Assembly (NCBI GenBank): GCA_034401135.1
Contig: JAWZSP010000004.1
Coordinates: 3,906,001 to 3,970,000 of the forward strand
From: Volutella citrinella
Lineage: Eukaryota; Ascomycota; Sordariomycetes; Hypocreales; Nectriaceae
Reading direction: 5' to 3'
DNA: 64,000 nucleotides
The notes under the pieces were generated by a model, which made no database searches, was not told the origin of the DNA, and saw only the letters and a list, made by a program, of their open reading frames with translations. Within the stretch, counting starts at the first letter, position 1, and every line of letters begins with the position of its first letter. This document shows positions 10,120-21,956 of this stretch, piece after piece. The translations under genes and the position numbers were made by a program.

Positions 10120-12504
10120 ATGGACACAAGTTACCTTGCGCAGCAGGTCAACAACAGCATTGGCCAGCTACACGGCCTATTCGATGAGATTGGCGTTCCC
10201 GATCATGAACGCGAAGCCCGAGAGTCAGAGGTAAGCGACATGCGAACCGGTTTGCTCCTTGGCTGTGTCCGCTGACATCACCCCTAGCTCTTCGAGGCCC
10301 TTTCTGAGGCGCTCAATAGCCAAGTGCGGCTGGTGACGTCGGAGAAGAAGGAGTTGGTTGACGAGGCCAAGAAGATCATCACTACCATTCGTCAAATGGA
10401 AGCGAGCCTTGACGACTCGAGGCAACGCAGAAGCAACCAAGACGACGAACTGGCCATCACCTACCCCTTGGTGCGCTGCCTGCAAGTGCTCCGGGAAAAG
10501 CATATCCAGATTAGCCGCCTCCACAAGGAGAGGTTTGAGCAGGTGAAGAGTACGTTCTGAACCATCCTTCCCTGAACGAATTTTCTCCCTTGCTAACACC
10601 GCACAGAGCTCGTTGAGGCCCTAGAGTCTTACTCGTCCCATCTTGAGCCAACTTTCGTCCAGATTCCTCTACCACCCACAGGCCCTAACCAATCTATTCC
10701 ATCCAATTTTGATCTTTCCCCCAAATACGTCGACAAGCTTGACCATGAGTTTACACGGGTGTATGAAGAGTATACCCGTCGCATAGCTACCGTCCAAGCC
10801 TTGTCCGAGGCCGTCATCTCTCTCTGGGCTGAGCTAGGAACCCCACAAGCGCAGCAGGATGGCGCTATTGTCAAGTACTACCGAGACGCCCCAGAACAAC
10901 TAGGACTGCACGATGAGGATATTTCCCGACTTCGTAGCAAGAAGGAGAGACTCTCGGACGAGAAGAAGAACCGAGAAAAGAAGCTACGCGATCTCAGGAC
11001 TGCGGTCGAGGCGCTGTGGGTTAAGCTAGGAGTCGACGAAAGCGAGACCAAGCCGTTCTTGAACCAAAATCGCGGATGTGGAATTCGCCAGATCAACGAG
11101 TTTGAGGATGAGCTTGCTCGATTAAATGAGCTGAAGCGCCAAAACCTTCATCTTTTCGTCGAGGACACTCGAATCAAGCTCCAGGAGCTGTGGGATGCGC
11201 TTTACTTCTCCGAAGATGAGATGCTCGAGTTCACGCCTGCCTTTTCCGACGTCTACAGTGATGCGCTGCTGGAGGCTCATGAGCGTGAGGTTGCCAGGCT
11301 CGAGGCTCTCAAGACCGAACGTGCGCCTACTCTAGCTCTTGTAGACAGGCACAAGAATCTCGTCAAGGAGCGCAATGACCTCGCTACGTCTAGCCAGGAC
11401 TCTTCTCGACTCATGATGCGTGGCCAGAAGGGAGAGAAACGCGACCCGGGAAAGCTGCTGCGGGAGGAGAAGATGCGAAAGCGCATCGCCAAGGAACTTC
11501 CCAAGGTCACCGCTGAGCTTTGCAAAATCCTCAGCAAGTGGGAAGACGAATACGGCCGCCCGTTCCTCGTTTTCGGCGAGCCATATCTCGAGGAAATTGA
11601 TGCTGCTGATCAGTCGAAGCGAGCGCCTCCCACGGCACGATCCAAGACACCAGCCGGGCATCCCTCCGCCGTCAGGGCACCGAAGTCGGCCCCGAGCAAG
11701 GCCTCCGCCCCTAGGGCTGTGCCTCCTCGCTCCATGACCAAGACTCCTACTGCTGGCGGTGCCACAATCAAGAAGACGCAAGCGGCGCCCGCGTCGACGA
11801 GTGCTAAACCGGCCAGCCCCTCGCGAAGCCCCTCGCGAATTCCGGCACGCGTTCCCCTTTCTAACATGAAGCATGGGAACAACTCGCCGGAGCGACCTAG
11901 GCCAGAGTCCCGAGCCGACTCTGCGAGACAAGGACCCATGTTGATGCGTGCTCCGCCACCGAAGATGCGAGACCTTGTGCCTGTGCCAGAGTTCAACGCG
12001 CCGGCCAACCCCTACCGTGGCACTGGGCTGGAGGGAAGCATCGTTCGACACGTCGAGCCGGAGGACGTTTACGATGATCGGCCACAAACATCCCGCTCCA
12101 ACTCCAACTTCTCCCACAGCACCCATCACAGCTACAACGAGGATGACTACGATGACCGGTATGCTACCATTCGATCACAGCCTGCGTATCGACAGGGCCC
12201 GCCTCGGCAGATCTCGGCGACTTCGCACAGCTCCACAAACATTTCAGGGTCCGAGAATTGGGAGACGTTTGACGATAACAGCGAGCCGGAGCCCGATGCA
12301 TCGGATGCCTATTACGCCAAGCTCCGCGCCGCTCGAGGGAAGCGCTTTGAGCCTGAGCAAGGCCACAGGCCTCCGAGCAGCCATGGTAGCAAACGCATCC
12401 GAGGCATCCCGCCGGGTGCATCTTATGGAGGCCCCGTAATGATTGACCAGGACGGCAACCGCATCATCTCTGGAAGTGAGTGGACCGATGAGGATGCCTA
12501 CTAA
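10120..12504 (+). CDS. ASE1: Microtubule-associated protein of the ASE1/PRC1/MAP65 family
   Basis: Homodimeric cross-linker of antiparallel microtubules in the spindle midzone; the family supports anaphase spindle elongation and cytokinesis. Exons: 10120-10230, 10288-10549 and 10607-12504; they sum to 2271 nt (756 aa). The first two-thirds is helical and charged, as expected for the dimerising rod and the spectrin-like microtubule-binding module. It carries family blocks such as LWVKLGVDESE, FLNQNRGCGIRQINEFEDEL, LQELWDALYFSEDEM and KWEDEYGRPFLVFGE. The last roughly 350 residues are rich in Ser, Pro, Lys and Arg (KTPTAGG, SPSRSPSRIP), matching the disordered regulatory tail that is usually phosphorylated in the cell cycle. 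The start ATG has the context CACCATGG. It is convergent with the peroxidase gene downstream. Confidence 0.93.
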
Positions 12505-13591
12505 GGCTATGTTGAAAAATCCTCTTGACGAGTGATGGGAGCGCCACCACGCGCCATGTTCCAACGATGATGGATCACGCATTTTCATGATGATGCCGGA
12601 CATCTCGCCGCGGATGACTGTTCAACGGAACGACGCCGTTTCTGCCTTATTGGATGCATACATGGCAGCGTCGCTGACAAAAGCCGCCTTGCACGAGCTT
12701 TCGTATTTTTCTTCTTCATTCTGGTTTATGGCGTTTCGGCACCTTGTGGTTCAACTTCGTTTCTTTTCTTTTCTGTTATGTTTATATTTTTGCTGGGCCC
12801 AACGCCGTGTTCTGTATCTTCTCAAGAATACCTCCAGGAGCGGACTTCCACGTACGGGGAGTGGGCGCCCCTGATTTGGCCGGAATGGAGGCCGTGAACG
12901 CTCATGGCAGCGTTGTTTGTTTTGTTGTGATTGTGGATGGCGATGCCAGGATAATCGAGGCGGTTGGCTGGATTTCTCATGGGATAAAGCTCAAGGTGTA
13001 TATCGGCTGAGGACTAGGCGTCGTAAACAATGAGGAGTGTGACTTTTCGTGCTATCCGGTCTCTATTGATCCAAGGCTGTAGTATCCATGTGCATAATGG
13101 AGAGATTAAGTTGAGATGTCATGGCTATTCTCATGAGTAAAGGCTGAATGAGGCCCATGCTCGACCCCTCTCTCCCAGAGCATAATATCAGATGCTGACT
13201 ATTACGACTATTGACTGTTATTACAAACTATGACTACTGCCAAATATTACTCTAGCCGCCTATTACTACTAGTAGTCTATAATACGGAGAACCATAAGCC
13301 ACGCTAGAGCGTGCGCAAGAGAGCGCAAGAGAGGAATGGCACGTGGAGATGGATTTTGACACTGGAACATGCTTTCAAACTTGATTCATTTTCCATTATC
13401 CAAGAGGCCAATCGACCTATCCAATTACGCCTGAACAAACCCTCGGCGCCGAAAAAGCTCGCAATAGCGACTGGTGGTATCTACTCAGCTCACTGCTGAC
13501 AAAATATTACATGTGTAATAATAACCCAAAAAAAAAATGCACGAAGAAATATAGTCCATCGTCCCGAGTGTGTCGGACTGGAACCACTTGA
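12505..13591. other. Intergenic region between convergent ASE1 and peroxidase genes
   Basis: This interval holds two 3' untranslated regions. The stretch around 13190-13290 is AT-rich with imperfect TAC/ATT triplets and a perfect 12-nt palindrome, ACTACTAGTAGT, at 13265-13276. I see no coding signal or RNA gene. Confidence 0.5.
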
Positions 13592-14925
13592 CTAGTTAAA
13601 TTTATTGCCAAACCACTGCTTGAGCTTTTCCTTGGTGGAAATCTTTCCGGGGATCTTGTCGTCGGGGGTGGAAACCTCATCACCATTCTCAACTTCCTTG
13701 GAGATATCCTTGGACTTTCCTGAATAGTCGTTGCTGTTGAGCCACTTCTCGATACGGTTTCGGTCGCGAAAGTTGAATCCGGTGACGGGCTGCGGCAGCA
13801 CCTTGGTGCACTCGGTGAGATCGTTGATGTTGTTAACGCCGAGAAGGCTAAGGCGGATATACTCTTGCGCATAGTCCTGGAACATGTTAGAGCATGCACT
13901 GATACGTGAATTTTGAGATGTATTACCTCGTTCCAATGGTCCTGGCCACCCCTGCCGGCGAAGTCCTCCCACTCCTTGCGACCTTGGGGGTGCTGAGAGA
14001 TGGCAACGTCGCTGGGGAACATGAAGACACGCTCAGGGACCTTGACAGTGCCGAGGGTCTGGGCGTAGAACAGGACATCCCAAACACCAGGGGTGCTGTC
14101 CTGAGGATCGCCGGCTCGGCTCTCGTTGACGTGGTTCTGTTGCGAGGTGGTGTGGGCACCGAGCAGCGCGACCAGGCCGTGCGGGCTGATGGTCTTGTCC
14201 CTGAACAGCTGGATCAGGGAATCGGCGTCGGCGAAGACGTCGGGAAGAAGCTGCGGGTTGGGCTTGTTGCTGTCCACGCGGCCGACCCAAGAGCGGACGC
14301 GGGGGCCGAGGGGGCACGTAACGTGGGCAACGTTGGCTGCCATCTGGATGAGATCGGCCATGGTGATATCCGCGTAGGCCCGGTACTTGTTGTAAATCTT
14401 TTGGATATAGACACCCATGTCTTCGAGCCCCTTGTTCTCCGGGTTGACGAGCTCGCCAGCGAGGATGATGGAGCCGTCCGCGCCGCCACCCTTCTCCTCC
14501 TCCTTGCTGGACCAGGTGCCTGCGTCGTGGAAGCCCATGCGGACCGCGAAGCGCGCCCACTTGGTACAACGGCCAGACCGACCGCGAAACTTGCTCTCGA
14601 GCTCATCTGAGATGTACTTCCATACACAGCAAGTTTCCTTTTTGCAGCGAGGAGAGTTGAGAGGCGGAACAAACCCGTACGACTCGCGGCTCTCTGGTTT
14701 TCCCTTGCCCAAGAGGATCTTCTTGATGTCGCGACCAGACTGGGTGAGCTGTTTGGCTGGGAGAGTCCGCAGATCACCAATGAGTACGTGCTCCTCGTTT
14801 TCTTCATCGTCCTCGCGGATGGCAATGTTCTCAATCCCGCGAACGATCTTATCCATGTTGGGGCGGGCAAATACCCCTGACGGGAGAGCCGCGAGGGCCG
14901 CCACGAAGGCTACGCCGAACTTCAT
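13592..14925 (-). CDS. Secreted haem peroxidase of the plant/fungal superfamily (class II-like, ligninase type)
   Basis: Extracellular peroxidase that uses H2O2 to oxidise small organic substrates; the exact substrate cannot be told. Exons: 13927-14925 and 13592-13876, summing to 1284 nt (427 aa). A signal peptide of about 20 residues (MKFGVAFVAALAALPSGVFA) is followed by a roughly 70-residue acidic pro-like segment. The distal catalytic pair is visible as R129 and H133 in AVRMGFHDAGTW. The proximal haem-ligand histidine lies in LVALLGAHTTS near residue 257. Several cysteines near the N-terminus (CKKETCCVW, GRCTKW) suggest disulfides. The C-terminus is extended and lysine-rich (IPGKISTKEKLKQWFGN). 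Related ascomycete proteins are often annotated as ligninase or manganese peroxidase-like, but lignin degradation is not shown. The single 50-nt intron is canonical. Confidence 0.92.
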
Positions 14926-17900
14926 GGCTTGAGAAGAAGGATATAAACAATTAGGGTATAGGTATAGTAGTTCAGAAGGGGCAAGGCAAGGTAGAGTGCT
15001 TCAAATAGTCCCAAGACAGGCACTTGCAGGAGAAAGAAGCTTAGTGATGGTGAAGTCGAAATCCGAATGCAAAGCCCATGTCGGGACGGGGGGAGGAAAT
15101 TTATATAAGTAATTACTATGGGGGAGCGAGGGAGCGAGGTTCTACGGCTGAGCTGACAACAAGAGCCGAGAACTGTGTCATTACAGCCTCCTAATGGTTT
15201 GGATGGGTGGACAGCTCGAGTTCGGCTCCACCACACACACAGGCTGCCGCCTCAACAGGCTCAGCAGCCAAGAGCAGGTTCGCAGCGCAGGGCAGCTCGA
15301 TTGCGGTCGAGGCTAGCCTCATGGGCCCTTGGCAGCGTGGTCACCGAGCTATTCTTGGGGGTTTGAGGATTCTGGATCGTGGCCCAGCAGAGGGTGGCAT
15401 TACAGTAACGCCACCGCCGCCCAGTAGCGCCGCGGGCATGAGCCCCCTGAGCGGACCCAACGGCAGGACCGCTGGGCTTGCATGGCGCATTTCAGGTTGC
15501 GGGCGCGCCAGCGGAGGGTGCGCATTGTTGACCGTCGAGTCGGGGGCGGCTGCGAGGCGTCAGGCGTTGGCGCTTCCTGTGGGCTTTGACTAGTGTCGTG
15601 TTGGGCCCTGGGGTTGGTGTTGATGAATCGGGGCACCCACTGCCAGATCGGGCAGCTGGTGGTGGAGCGGCCTGCCAAGGCGCGTATACTCTAATAAGTC
15701 TAATTTCTAGCTTCTGGCTTCTGTGTGCCAGCCTTCCCCTTCCCCGAGTCCGGCAAGCGCTGTAATTGTACCAGCAATTCCCAGATTCTGGGTAATCCTC
15801 CTCATAATTCCTCCGCACCGCCGACTACAAACGGACGCAAGCGCAGCCTGTTGGTTGTCCCTGCCTGACCCCTGTGCTGATCCAACCCCAGCCGAAGCTC
15901 CCGGGGTTGCCTTTCCCTGCCGGGCCACGCCTGCAAAGATCTCCACCTTCGCTTTGTCGTATTTGAACTGTTTTACGGGCGATGTACCGCTTCCCCACCC
16001 TTCGTGCGTTTACTCACAGGGTCAAGGCCTGAGCAACTCGTAGCTGAGCCGGTCTACTCTCAGATCACCGCCAGGCCCTCACCTTCAGCTCCGAGCCTCC
16101 GACTGTGGTCATCGATACACTAGACGGAATCAAGCCCCAAATTATCTCTGGAACAGGGATGCGGTCGTATGGGCTGCGACGATGTTACGAAGGCTTGTCC
16201 CCGAACGTTTGGAGGCGGTTCCTGACTCTGCCTGTAACGGCTTGACTCTTGTAGTCGGGTCGCCCCTTGACACATGCGGGGCAAGCGGCACTTGACTTTG
16301 ATCCGGAATTGTAATGTCGGCACTTTAGTTGGTTGGCCTTGTTTCTGTCCGGCAAAAAGAGGGGCGGAAGGGTTGCAACGGTAATGTTATCGAGAAACCA
16401 CGAGGGCACAGGAAGCTTATCCGGTGCTCCGAGGTCGCCGAGATTCATTGTCGATTCAATGTCGTGCAACGCCATGCAACGCCAAAGAAGGATGATGTTG
16501 AGTTTGACTAACGGGGAATAAAGCATCAGCGCCATGCTGGTGGCTACTACATCATGCCATCACCCATGCATGGGCTGAATGCCACCATCACGGCGAACGT
16601 GGGTTTCTTGCATCAAACTGCTCGGCGCTTTCTCTCTGAAGCCACAGAAGTCGTCGATGGGAGTCTAGGTCGGCGTCCCCATGCATCGTGCACATTGACG
16701 AGTCCAGTCCTGCAGACCCAGGGCCGAGAGGCCCGTCGGGTAGACCCAGGCCAGAGTTGATGCATTGACAACACCGACATCAACAACACCAGCACCCAAA
16801 TGGAAACCCTGCCCTTGCTGCATCGTGTATGCATCACTGAGCTCGAGGCCTCAGCTCTTCTTCCATGCCGCAGCCTCTGGGAAACTAACGCAGCTCAGCT
16901 CGCAGCTCCTGCAGCCACGGCCCCATCCGCCCACCACCTGACCGCTCCCACTGAGCGAAGATAGCCCAGAGTACGAGAAAAGGCCTATCTGGGCCTTCCA
17001 GCCCCATGGCCTAGTGCGCTGTGCAGGCCCAATCACGGGATGGCCAAAGGTAAGAAAATTTCCGAGGGCTGGGGGTTTTATGGTGGGCTTTTAGCGGGCT
17101 GCCAAAATCTGTAGGCCCTGCATGCGGACACCCAGTTGTGGCGCGGTTCGGCAGTGGTTAGGCCCGGGAGGGCCAGATCGACGGCACTAGGTACTGTGTC
17201 ACTCCTAAGCCTGGGCCACGGCCGTGTGACTGCTTCCCACGCATCGCGGCCCATGCAGTTGAGGCCAGTGTCTCCTGGTCCTGGCTAGGAAACGCCTCGG
17301 CGACCAGTGGAAATTTGACATTACCATCAGGCCATCCCGGGCTGTGGGGTTAACGGTGAGCAAGAGACGGGCCATTGCTATGGGTTCCCGTGTCCATCCA
17401 GCCGTTGCACTGTCTGCAACTCTGACCTGTGATGTCTTGGTTGGTTGAACAGCCACGACCAGGTGCCCTCCGCCCGAACCTCGACTAATCTCTCACGAGC
17501 TTTTCGTAATAACGCTGCTCATTGAAAAGCAAAAGCACATTGCGAATGCGTCAGCGTGACGACGCCCCTGAATGTTTTCGGGTTTAAAAGTCGGTTTTTG
17601 ATTGATGCATTGTCAGAGCGCCTTTTTGGATTAGCATTTGACTACAGGCCAGACATTCCGTACGTTCGGGCATGGGAAAATAAGGAACCAGCGACCGGCG
17701 GCCCAACGCATGGGAAACCAGATTCCTGAGTCTTGGGCCCATGCCTAATTCTGGAGCGTTTCAATCTACTTTGTAGTGGTGGCGCAATGCTACTTTTGGC
17801 ATAATCAAACCAACCATGAACCGTGGCGGGTTAGTTTCTGCCCTGGGAGTCTAGGCCGTTGGGCTACCGTCTCCTATCGTCTTATGGTCCCCGAAAAGTG

Positions 17901-19307
17901 AAAGGGTCGTCTTGGCAGCCCAGATGCCATTGAGGTAGGGCAGCCGGTGTTGGGTACCCTGATCGACCAGTCAGCCCCAATGTGTCGTGGGTGTTGCGCG
18001 ATGATGCTTTCAACAATCATGCCAAGTATTTGATGGATTAGTGCGGATTACAACGGAACAATTGACAGGCGGAGGTGCCGTCATCGCTCGCCACCAGGAA
18101 AGGTAACACTGACAGCCTTGGCTGAACAAGATTCAATAGTTTAGTATCTCGGGGACTAGACTACTAGTAGACTGGCTGTCAACGCCTGCTAGTGTGCCCT
18201 TTGCAAAGCTGATGCGAGTTCCGCCTGCCCTCGCTTACCATTCCGCCCCTGTTGGTTGGCGCACGCATCACTGATGACCACTCGCTCAAATAGCTTATTT
18301 GCACGAGCGTTTATTCTTTGCGGCTGCAGGTCTGGATGGAGGAAAGCGGCGGACTGTCACTGCGTTAGAGGCTGGAGGCTATTTAGTTAAGCATGATCCA
18401 TGCCCACTGACCAGTCAGCGTCGGCCAGCGTCAGCCAGCCAGCGAAGCACCACTGACAGCACCTGCCCTCCCCAACCCGCATGCAATATTGCGCCACAGC
18501 TGACCAGGTGGTCGTTCTGGACAGTCTGGACTGCCCACGATGCCTGCCTTTGGTGGCCACCCTCCTCCTCAGTCGCATCACAGTCGCATGCTCCTCGGAG
18601 CCGACGCCCCAACACCGGCGGCACACGCACGCTGCAGTCATAGTCAGCGCGATGCTACGTTCTGTAAGCATGCAGTCCTGCTACCTTTCAGAGTACCCAG
18701 CAACGGCTGTGCTTTCCAGGATGGATGCAGTCGGTAATAGCACAGATTCCTCCTCTCTAGGTGGCAGGGGCCATTACTCGATTGATCTCAGCCCCTGGCC
18801 CTGGCAGATTCCGCGAGGAAACAAACACGAGTCTTGGCGCCCAACTCTTTTCTTTTCCCTTCTCAGCTCGCATCTCAGATTCAATCCAGGCGCTCTGCAT
18901 CAATAGTGCAGTACCCCACTGTTGTCACAAGTTGTGCTAGGCCATCAGACGCCTCCGTCGCCGTGGGCATCATCCTGAAGAGCAAGTCACCATGAGCGAC
19001 AATCACATGGTTCAATTACAAAAATAGATTCGACAAGCAGCTCTTTGCAATTGATATGGGATACTGCCCTTTATGGGAAAGGCGACGAGATGCTCATCGC
19101 CAAAAGCTTATCGATGCACTGCCCCCAGCGTCTAGAACAAGCTCATCCCTGCTGCACACCACTTCGACCCCCCGGCAACACTCCTCGTTGTAAAGCTTGA
19201 CCACCATGGAGCCAATGTCGTGTCTCTCTACCCCGGCCGCTCGCTAATCATTAGCAGACCGCAAGCGTGAGTCTACTGCGTGCGGGAGAGCCAAGAAGCT
19301 CCTCTGC
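14926..19307. other. 4.4-kb gene-poor region
   Basis: The left end is the peroxidase leader and promoter. From about 15.2 to 19.3 kb I find no open frame with recognisable motifs or coherent splice joins; open frames are short, overlapping and on both strands. Near 19.0-19.2 kb, fragments such as FDKQLFAIDMGYCPLWERRRDAH look faintly protein-like but break quickly. The region could hold decayed or lineage-specific DNA or non-coding RNA that I cannot detect by eye. Confidence 0.45.
15100..15107 (-). promoter_or_regulatory. Probable TATA box of the secreted peroxidase gene
   Basis: On the minus strand this reads TATATAAA, 175 nt before the peroxidase start codon. The spacing fits a fungal TATA element with a leader of about 140 nt. 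Confidence 0.5.
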
Positions 19308-20414
19308 TCAGGCGCGCAGCGCAGCGCTTCGTCCAAAGATCAGCACCCTGCCCTGCTGCCTGGCCTGTTCTGCTGTGTACTTGACCGAATCCACGACCTG
19401 TCCAGCTGGGTCGAGGAGGATGATGCTGCCGCCCTTGTTCGACAGGGGCACCTCCGGGACGTGGACCACGGCCCTTCCGCCCATAGCCGCCATGTTCTGG
19501 GCGTTGTCGCCTTCAAGTGCCTGCGACGCCCCGGCGTGGTTGGCAATCCACCAGCCAGAAAGGTTGATTGCATTCTGCGAGCCGTTGTATAGGCGGACCT
19601 CTTCCGGGTTGTCAATATTGTCGCGGTCGTGGGGGTTGACAATGGCCTCCACAATGGCCACGCCGGACGCTGGCGGCGGAGGCGGCGACACAGGTGGTGG
19701 CTCTACCGTGCCAGGTCCAGGCTGTGAAGGGTCACGGAGGAACTCGACAAAGGTTTTTGCGTTGGGTGAGGAATGCCCTTGTCCATCTGTCTGCACCGTT
19801 TGCGAAGCAAACGCAATGAAGAATGCCTCCCAGTGATCCTCGAACCGCATGATGACGCCTCCGTCTTGGTTTATTCCGTTATACTTTGCAAATGAGCCGC
19901 CGCTTCCTTGATTCATGTGGACATCATGAATACCGTCCTTGGTGTTGGTGAACATTTCCCCAAAGATATACATGGTCGCCTGCTGGTCGATGGCTCGCTT
20001 GAACCACGGCTCGAGGGAGTCGATGATGTCGTTCTTCTCCCCGGGCTCATCGTGAAGGACGATCTGGCCAGCTGCAAGGTCGACCAGACCACCGCGCAAA
20101 AGATCCAGCGATACATCCTCGGGAGCCGGGCCTCTTGAGACATTGCCCCTCCTGTCCACTGCCCGTATCTGGTTCCAACCATTTGGCAGCTTCGCGATGC
20201 GTTCGCAGATGGGGTGCTTGTAATTGCCTTCCAACCAGAAGACAAGTCGCGATTCGTTCGACAGTGACTTGAGGTTGATAGCAGCCTTCAGGTGGTCCCG
20301 CTGCCCATCGTCAAAGATGACATGTGCATGCGGGCTCCTGGCATCTTCCTGCTTGGTTTCCGAATCAATGGACGTGGGCTTGGCTACCCAAACGCCGTAG
20401 TTTTCGAGAGGCAT
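19308..20414 (-). CDS. DUF2278 (YukJ-like) protein with C-terminal lamin-tail domain
   Basis: The molecular function of this family is unknown. The single uninterrupted frame encodes 368 aa. Residues about 1-235 match the DUF2278 pattern: start MPLENYGVWVAKP, then HAHVIFDDG, AINLKS, FRHP-like YKHPICERIAKLPNGW, DLLRGGLVD, and the conserved GIHDVHMNQGSGG followed by DGGVIMRFEDHWEAFFIAFASQ. A proline linker (PPPVSPPPPPAS) leads to about 110 residues resembling an LTD beta-sandwich (VAIVEAIVNPHDRDNIDNPEEVRLYNGS in two parts, then LSGWWIANHAG). There is no signal peptide. Absence of introns among intron-bearing neighbours, plus a family known mainly from bacteria, suggests ancient horizontal transfer; that is inference. 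A TATAAA lies 85 nt upstream. Confidence 0.85.
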   Translation of the reverse strand: MPLENYGVWVAKPTSIDSETKQEDARSPHAHVIFDDGQRDHLKAAINLKSLSNESRLVFWLEGNYKHPICERIAKLPNGWNQIRAVDRRGNVSRGPAPEDVSLDLLRGGLVDLAAGQIVLHDEPGEKNDIIDSLEPWFKRAIDQQATMYIFGEMFTNTKDGIHDVHMNQGSGGSFAKYNGINQDGGVIMRFEDHWEAFFIAFASQTVQTDGQGHSSPNAKTFVEFLRDPSQPGPGTVEPPPVSPPPPPASGVAIVEAIVNPHDRDNIDNPEEVRLYNGSQNAINLSGWWIANHAGASQALEGDNAQNMAAMGGRAVVHVPEVPLSNKGGSIILLDPAGQVVDSVKYTAEQARQQGRVLIFGRSAALRA

Positions 20415-20498
20415 GGCTTTGTCTGACTATCTTCCGGTCTTGAGAGAGGTTCTAGGTATGAGCTTGCCAGATGAATAGGTGTTGGCGTGGGAGGGCCC

Positions 20499-20504
20499 TT
20501 TATA
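20499..20504 (-). promoter_or_regulatory. Probable TATA box of the DUF2278 gene
   Basis: Minus-strand TATAAA within CTGTATAAAGGG, 85 nt before the start codon at 20414. Position and sequence fit a strong fungal core promoter. Confidence 0.6.
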
Positions 20505-21956
20505 CAGAGGGAGCATTGAGATCCGTCCCGCCTTCCGGCCATGGCCGCCCCCTTCCCAACGACAGCAGGAAGGGGGGACGTATCTTCGTCCTACTCCAGT
20601 GTACTACTTGGTGCTGAATGCACTTTCAAGTTGTATCACCTTCCGCAATCCTACGGGGATCACATTCTAGCCCATTCTCTCAGCAAGAAATGGCGTCGCA
20701 GCCGCAGCTGATGTGAGCACGAGACGTGGCTCGGCTTGTCGATGAATCCAACCCGGCTATTTGCGCTGTCTCTATTGGCCACTCTCACCAATATCGGGGT
20801 ATGGAACCAGAAAGATGGCTGCGCCCAACGACCAAAAGGGAAATCTCACATAGGCTGGGGAGTGCATCTACTGGTCCCGTTGTTGCGCAAAGGTGTGACT
20901 GGCGTTGCAAAATGGTCTAGATGCCGCCACGGGTGGTTGCCCTTGATGCACATAAGATGCTGGGAACCATGAACCTGCGGTTTGTGAATAAGAGGGCATG
21001 CCAAAACGCCATTCGCCGCAACACAACGGATAGTCCTAGAATCGTGGCCGCTTACACCTCCTCCAGTACCGGCAAGCCGCCCTTGTGGCCCTATTCGGCA
21101 ACTCTACTGGCCAGGAACTCCAAGATGCAAACTATGACAGTCCAACTTTTAAGGCTAAGCGAGGCCAATCGCTCTCTTTTCGGTCCAGTCCTTCGACATC
21201 CAGCGACGGATACCTAGGCTTCAGCTCGACGATTGCGGCGTCGAAGTAATGAGGGGTCATCACCAATAGTCGGCGCCAAGAAACGGTGCGCTGACCTGTG
21301 ACCGCTTACCACACGTATTGTTATGGGCCAATAGGCAGCTCTTCTTGCCGTCGCTCTTTAAGTTCTCGAGTTACATGGCACAGGCGGGGGTGTTTGCGTT
21401 ACAAATGCCACCCTGGAGAATCGTCGCATGCAGATCACCCGGCTTGGCCTCTATTATAGCGAACAATCACAGGGAACCACACACAGGGACCCCTCGACAG
21501 AATCTCAACATGACAGGCAAACAAGCTGCGAGTGCTGGCAGTTCAACGAAGGCTAGATGACGGCTGGCAGTGACATGAGCGACCCCAGCCCCGGTCGGCC
21601 TGTGCTGATATGATGGCGCCGCCCACACTATCTTGATGCATTCAAAGGGCCAGCGGTGGTGTTTGGCTCCCCAAAAGGGTGGCGGCGGGGTAAGAGTTCA
21701 GCTCGCTTGACGCAGACAGGGCTGGGCTTATTTTCTACCTGATGCACTTCGCTAGCCCTGCAGTTGAGATGTCATCCCTCTGAAACCCAGTGACGCCAAC
21801 AGTTTGGAAAACCAAGGCGGGCTGACCAGCAAGTTGTCAGATGTCGATGCAGGCGCATGACCCGTCTTGGCAATGAGAGATGCATTGAAGGTGGGCGCGA
21901 GGCGCACAAGCACAGGAAGCTGCCGATATTGGATGGCAAAAGAGCGTGGCAACACT
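20505..21956. other. Gene-free interval between the DUF2278 and histidine phosphatase genes
   Basis: This region should contain the DUF2278 upstream region and the 3' untranslated region of the phosphatase gene. Open frames of 60-98 codons on the plus strand lack motifs and overlap. I see no RNA gene or repeat. Confidence 0.5.

Noticed and set aside
13190..13290. AT-rich, triplet-like sequence with palindrome as a possible origin or transposon end
   Set aside because: It is short, imperfect and lacks terminal repeats or target-site duplication; it sits in ordinary 3' untranslated/intergenic DNA.
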